A DNA stretch of 64,000 nt from an uncultured Crocinitomix sp. GTDB lineage: Bacteria; Bacteroidota; Bacteroidia; Flavobacteriales_D; Crocinitomicaceae. The notes beneath the pieces were generated by a model that saw only the letters and a program-made list of their open reading frames with translations, made no database searches and was not told the DNA's origin. The stretch's first letter is position 1, and each line of letters starts with the position of its first letter. The translations under genes were made by a program, and so were the position numbers. Where the stretch lies: contig CAJQHR010000037.1 in NCBI GenBank assembly GCA_905478225.1, positions 94,275 through 158,274 on the forward strand. The letters run 5' to 3'. Below are positions 63,370 to 64,000 of the stretch, piece after piece.

Positions 63370-63645
63370 ATGAGTACTGAAGTTGAATTAGAAGAAAAAG
63401 TAGGGGCAAAAGCAAAGACCGATAATGGTAAAAATCTCATTATTTATAATGATGATTTCAATTCATTCGATCATGTGATAGAGTCATTAGTGAAAGTTTG
63501 TAAGCATGAAGTGATTCAAGCAGAGCAATGTACGTGGATTATTCACTACAACGGAAAGTGTGCGGTGAAAGAAGGAGGAATGGATTCATTACTACCAATG
63601 CGCCGTGCATTGAGTGAGCGCGGAATAGATGCTAAAATACACTAG
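63370..63645 (+). CDS. clpS: ATP-dependent Clp protease adaptor ClpS
   Basis: The 91-residue adaptor delivers N-degron substrates to ClpAP. The family signature is LIIYNDDFNSFDHVIESLVKVCKHE (about residues 23-47), where the Asn-Asp pair contacts the N-degron, followed by AEQCTWIIHYNGKCAVKEGG. It starts 10 bp after the giant gene, so the two are probably co-transcribed. In relatives clpS often follows prmA; here two very large genes lie between them. Confidence 0.93.
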   Translation: MSTEVELEEKVGAKAKTDNGKNLIIYNDDFNSFDHVIESLVKVCKHEVIQAEQCTWIIHYNGKCAVKEGGMDSLLPMRRALSERGIDAKIH

Positions 63646-63699
63646 AAAATAAATCAAATAAGATTTAAAATATATTAGGCAGAATTAAAAAAAATAGTT

Positions 63700-63707
63700 T
63701 AATTTTG
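63700..63707 (+). promoter_or_regulatory. Candidate -7 box of the tRNA-Arg gene
   Basis: TAATTTTG followed by CACC matches the TAnnTTTG box seen before tRNA and rRNA genes in this phylum. It lies 12 bp before the tRNA 5' end. No clear TTG is found at -33; TTAGG at 63675 is the nearest. Confidence 0.5.
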
Positions 63708-63719
63708 CACCACAATAAT

Positions 63720-63793
63720 GGCTTCGTAGCTCAACTGAATAGAGTACCTGATTACGGCTCAGGAGGTTCCAGGTTTGAATCCTGGCGAGGTCA
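63720..63793 (+). tRNA. tRNA-Arg (anticodon ACG)
   Basis: All arms form with standard lengths: acceptor GGCTTCG/CGAGGTC (two G-T pairs), D stem GCTC/GAGT, anticodon stem CCTGA/TCAGG with loop TTACGGC (anticodon ACG at 63754-63756), variable AGGTT and T stem CCAGG/CCTGG. Discriminator is A; CCA is not encoded. The usual G19-C56 tertiary pair is A19-U56 and G15-C48 is A15-U48. The ACG anticodon would be edited to ICG and read CGN Arg codons. The gene overlaps the 3' end of a recombinase frame on the other strand. Confidence 0.93.
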
Positions 63794-63998
63794 CTCTAGC
63801 GGAGAATTGGTTAAAATTAACTGGTTCTCCGCTTTTTATTTTTGCTAAATCCTTTGATAATAAAGGGATTGAAGAGAAAATAGAATTTACTCTTTTGGTT
63901 TGAACTTTGCCTTTTAACTTGTCGTAACCTATTCCGGATGGAAACACTAAACTTTGTATTTTCTTCTTTTGAGGTAAATCTCCAGAGGCCCATAATTC
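63759..63998 (-). CDS. Serine recombinase, C-terminal part (5' end beyond window)
   Basis: A 79-codon frame enters from the right edge and ends at TGA 63759-63761, inside the tRNA-Arg gene. The sequence LVFPSGIGYDKLKGKVQTKRVNSIFSSIPLLSKDL matches the C-terminal tail of large serine recombinases/integrases of Bacteroidota. The final residues, including PGFKPGTS, are the antisense of the tRNA T-arm, as is typical for integrases of elements that insert into tRNA genes. The catalytic domain would lie outside the window. Confidence 0.7.
   Translation of the reverse strand, partial: ELWASGDLPQKKKIQSLVFPSGIGYDKLKGKVQTKRVNSIFSSIPLLSKDLAKIKSGEPVNFNQFSARVTSPGFKPGTS
63798..63844 (+). terminator. Hairpin terminator downstream of tRNA-Arg
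   Basis: AGCGGAGAA (63798-63806) pairs exactly with TTCTCCGCT (63825-63833) and the inner TTGGTTAA/TTAACTGG adds further pairs. A T-rich run follows (63833-63844). It lies 5 bp past the tRNA 3' end and inside the antisense coding region of the recombinase. Confidence 0.8.
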
Positions 63999-64000
63999 AC

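Noticed and set aside
1..64000. CRISPR arrays, rRNA genes, complete insertion sequences
   Set aside because: No direct repeats with regular unique spacers, no rRNA-like sequence and no transposase frame were found. The short tandem repeats have no spacers.

Overview
The window is AT-rich DNA from a member of the Bacteroidota, most likely order Flavobacteriales. Three kinds of evidence support this. Several secreted proteins carry type IX secretion (T9SS) C-terminal sorting domains of both type A and type B. Several genes belong to families I know mainly from this phylum (DUF1573, BT_3928-type DoxX, Lacal_2735/DUF6435, DUF1599). Candidate promoters fit the Bacteroidota pattern TTG-N(17-23)-TAnnTTTG, and start codons sit in A-rich leaders without Shine-Dalgarno sequences. 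Genus cannot be decided from the sequence alone.

Layout. 1-10.6 kb: small housekeeping and accessory genes (DUF2071, DinB-like, a MoxR ATPase/VWA pair, SRPBCC, DUF6435, YARHG, an RluA-type pseudouridine synthase, aquaporin aqpZ). 10.8-15.8 kb: a frameshifted glycoside-hydrolase-like T9SS protein, a cold-shock protein, a VOC protein, an intact ssb with a cluster of octamer operator-like sites, a second ssb broken by one in-frame TAA, and a 5'-truncated T9SS fragment. 15.9-22.9 kb: acs, SpoIID-like, lpxB, NlpC/P60 and M15-like envelope genes. 23.4-35.6 kb: an accessory block of secreted proteins, including two tandem CotH-kinase-family T9SS paralogs, an S41 protease broken by one in-frame TAA, and a PKD/repeat protein with a type B sorting domain. 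35.7-43.9 kb: VF530, a beta-barrel-like protein, a half-ACP protein, FKBP, a B12-binding radical SAM protein, a rearrangement scar and recQ. 44.3-63.6 kb: three tandem DUF1573 genes, then folP / DUF1599 / BT_3928 / tpiA / prmA, two very large secreted-protein genes (1536 and 2639 codons) and clpS. 63.7-64 kb: a tRNA-Arg(ACG) gene into which the 3' end of a serine-recombinase gene reads antisense, the mark of an integrated element that continues past the right edge.

How the genes may work together. Much of the content concerns the cell envelope: lipid A synthesis (lpxB), peptidoglycan-active proteins (SpoIID, NlpC/P60, M15) and T9SS cargo. The most striking gene encodes a PorE-like architecture (TPR, PD40 propeller, regulatory-like domain) in which the usual OmpA peptidoglycan-binding end is replaced by a roughly 1500-residue coiled-coil/repeat rod and four SPOR modules. 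It may act as a long envelope tether.

Three genes are each broken by a single lesion while the rest of the frame is intact (frameshift near 11710, TAA at 14852, TAA at 30259). Either these genes began to decay recently or the source sequence has errors.

Two short tandem-repeat arrays directly upstream of starts (1807-1841 and 5092-5131) are built of overlapping stop/start pentamers (TAATG and TGATG). This may be chance, slippage or a translation-coupling device.
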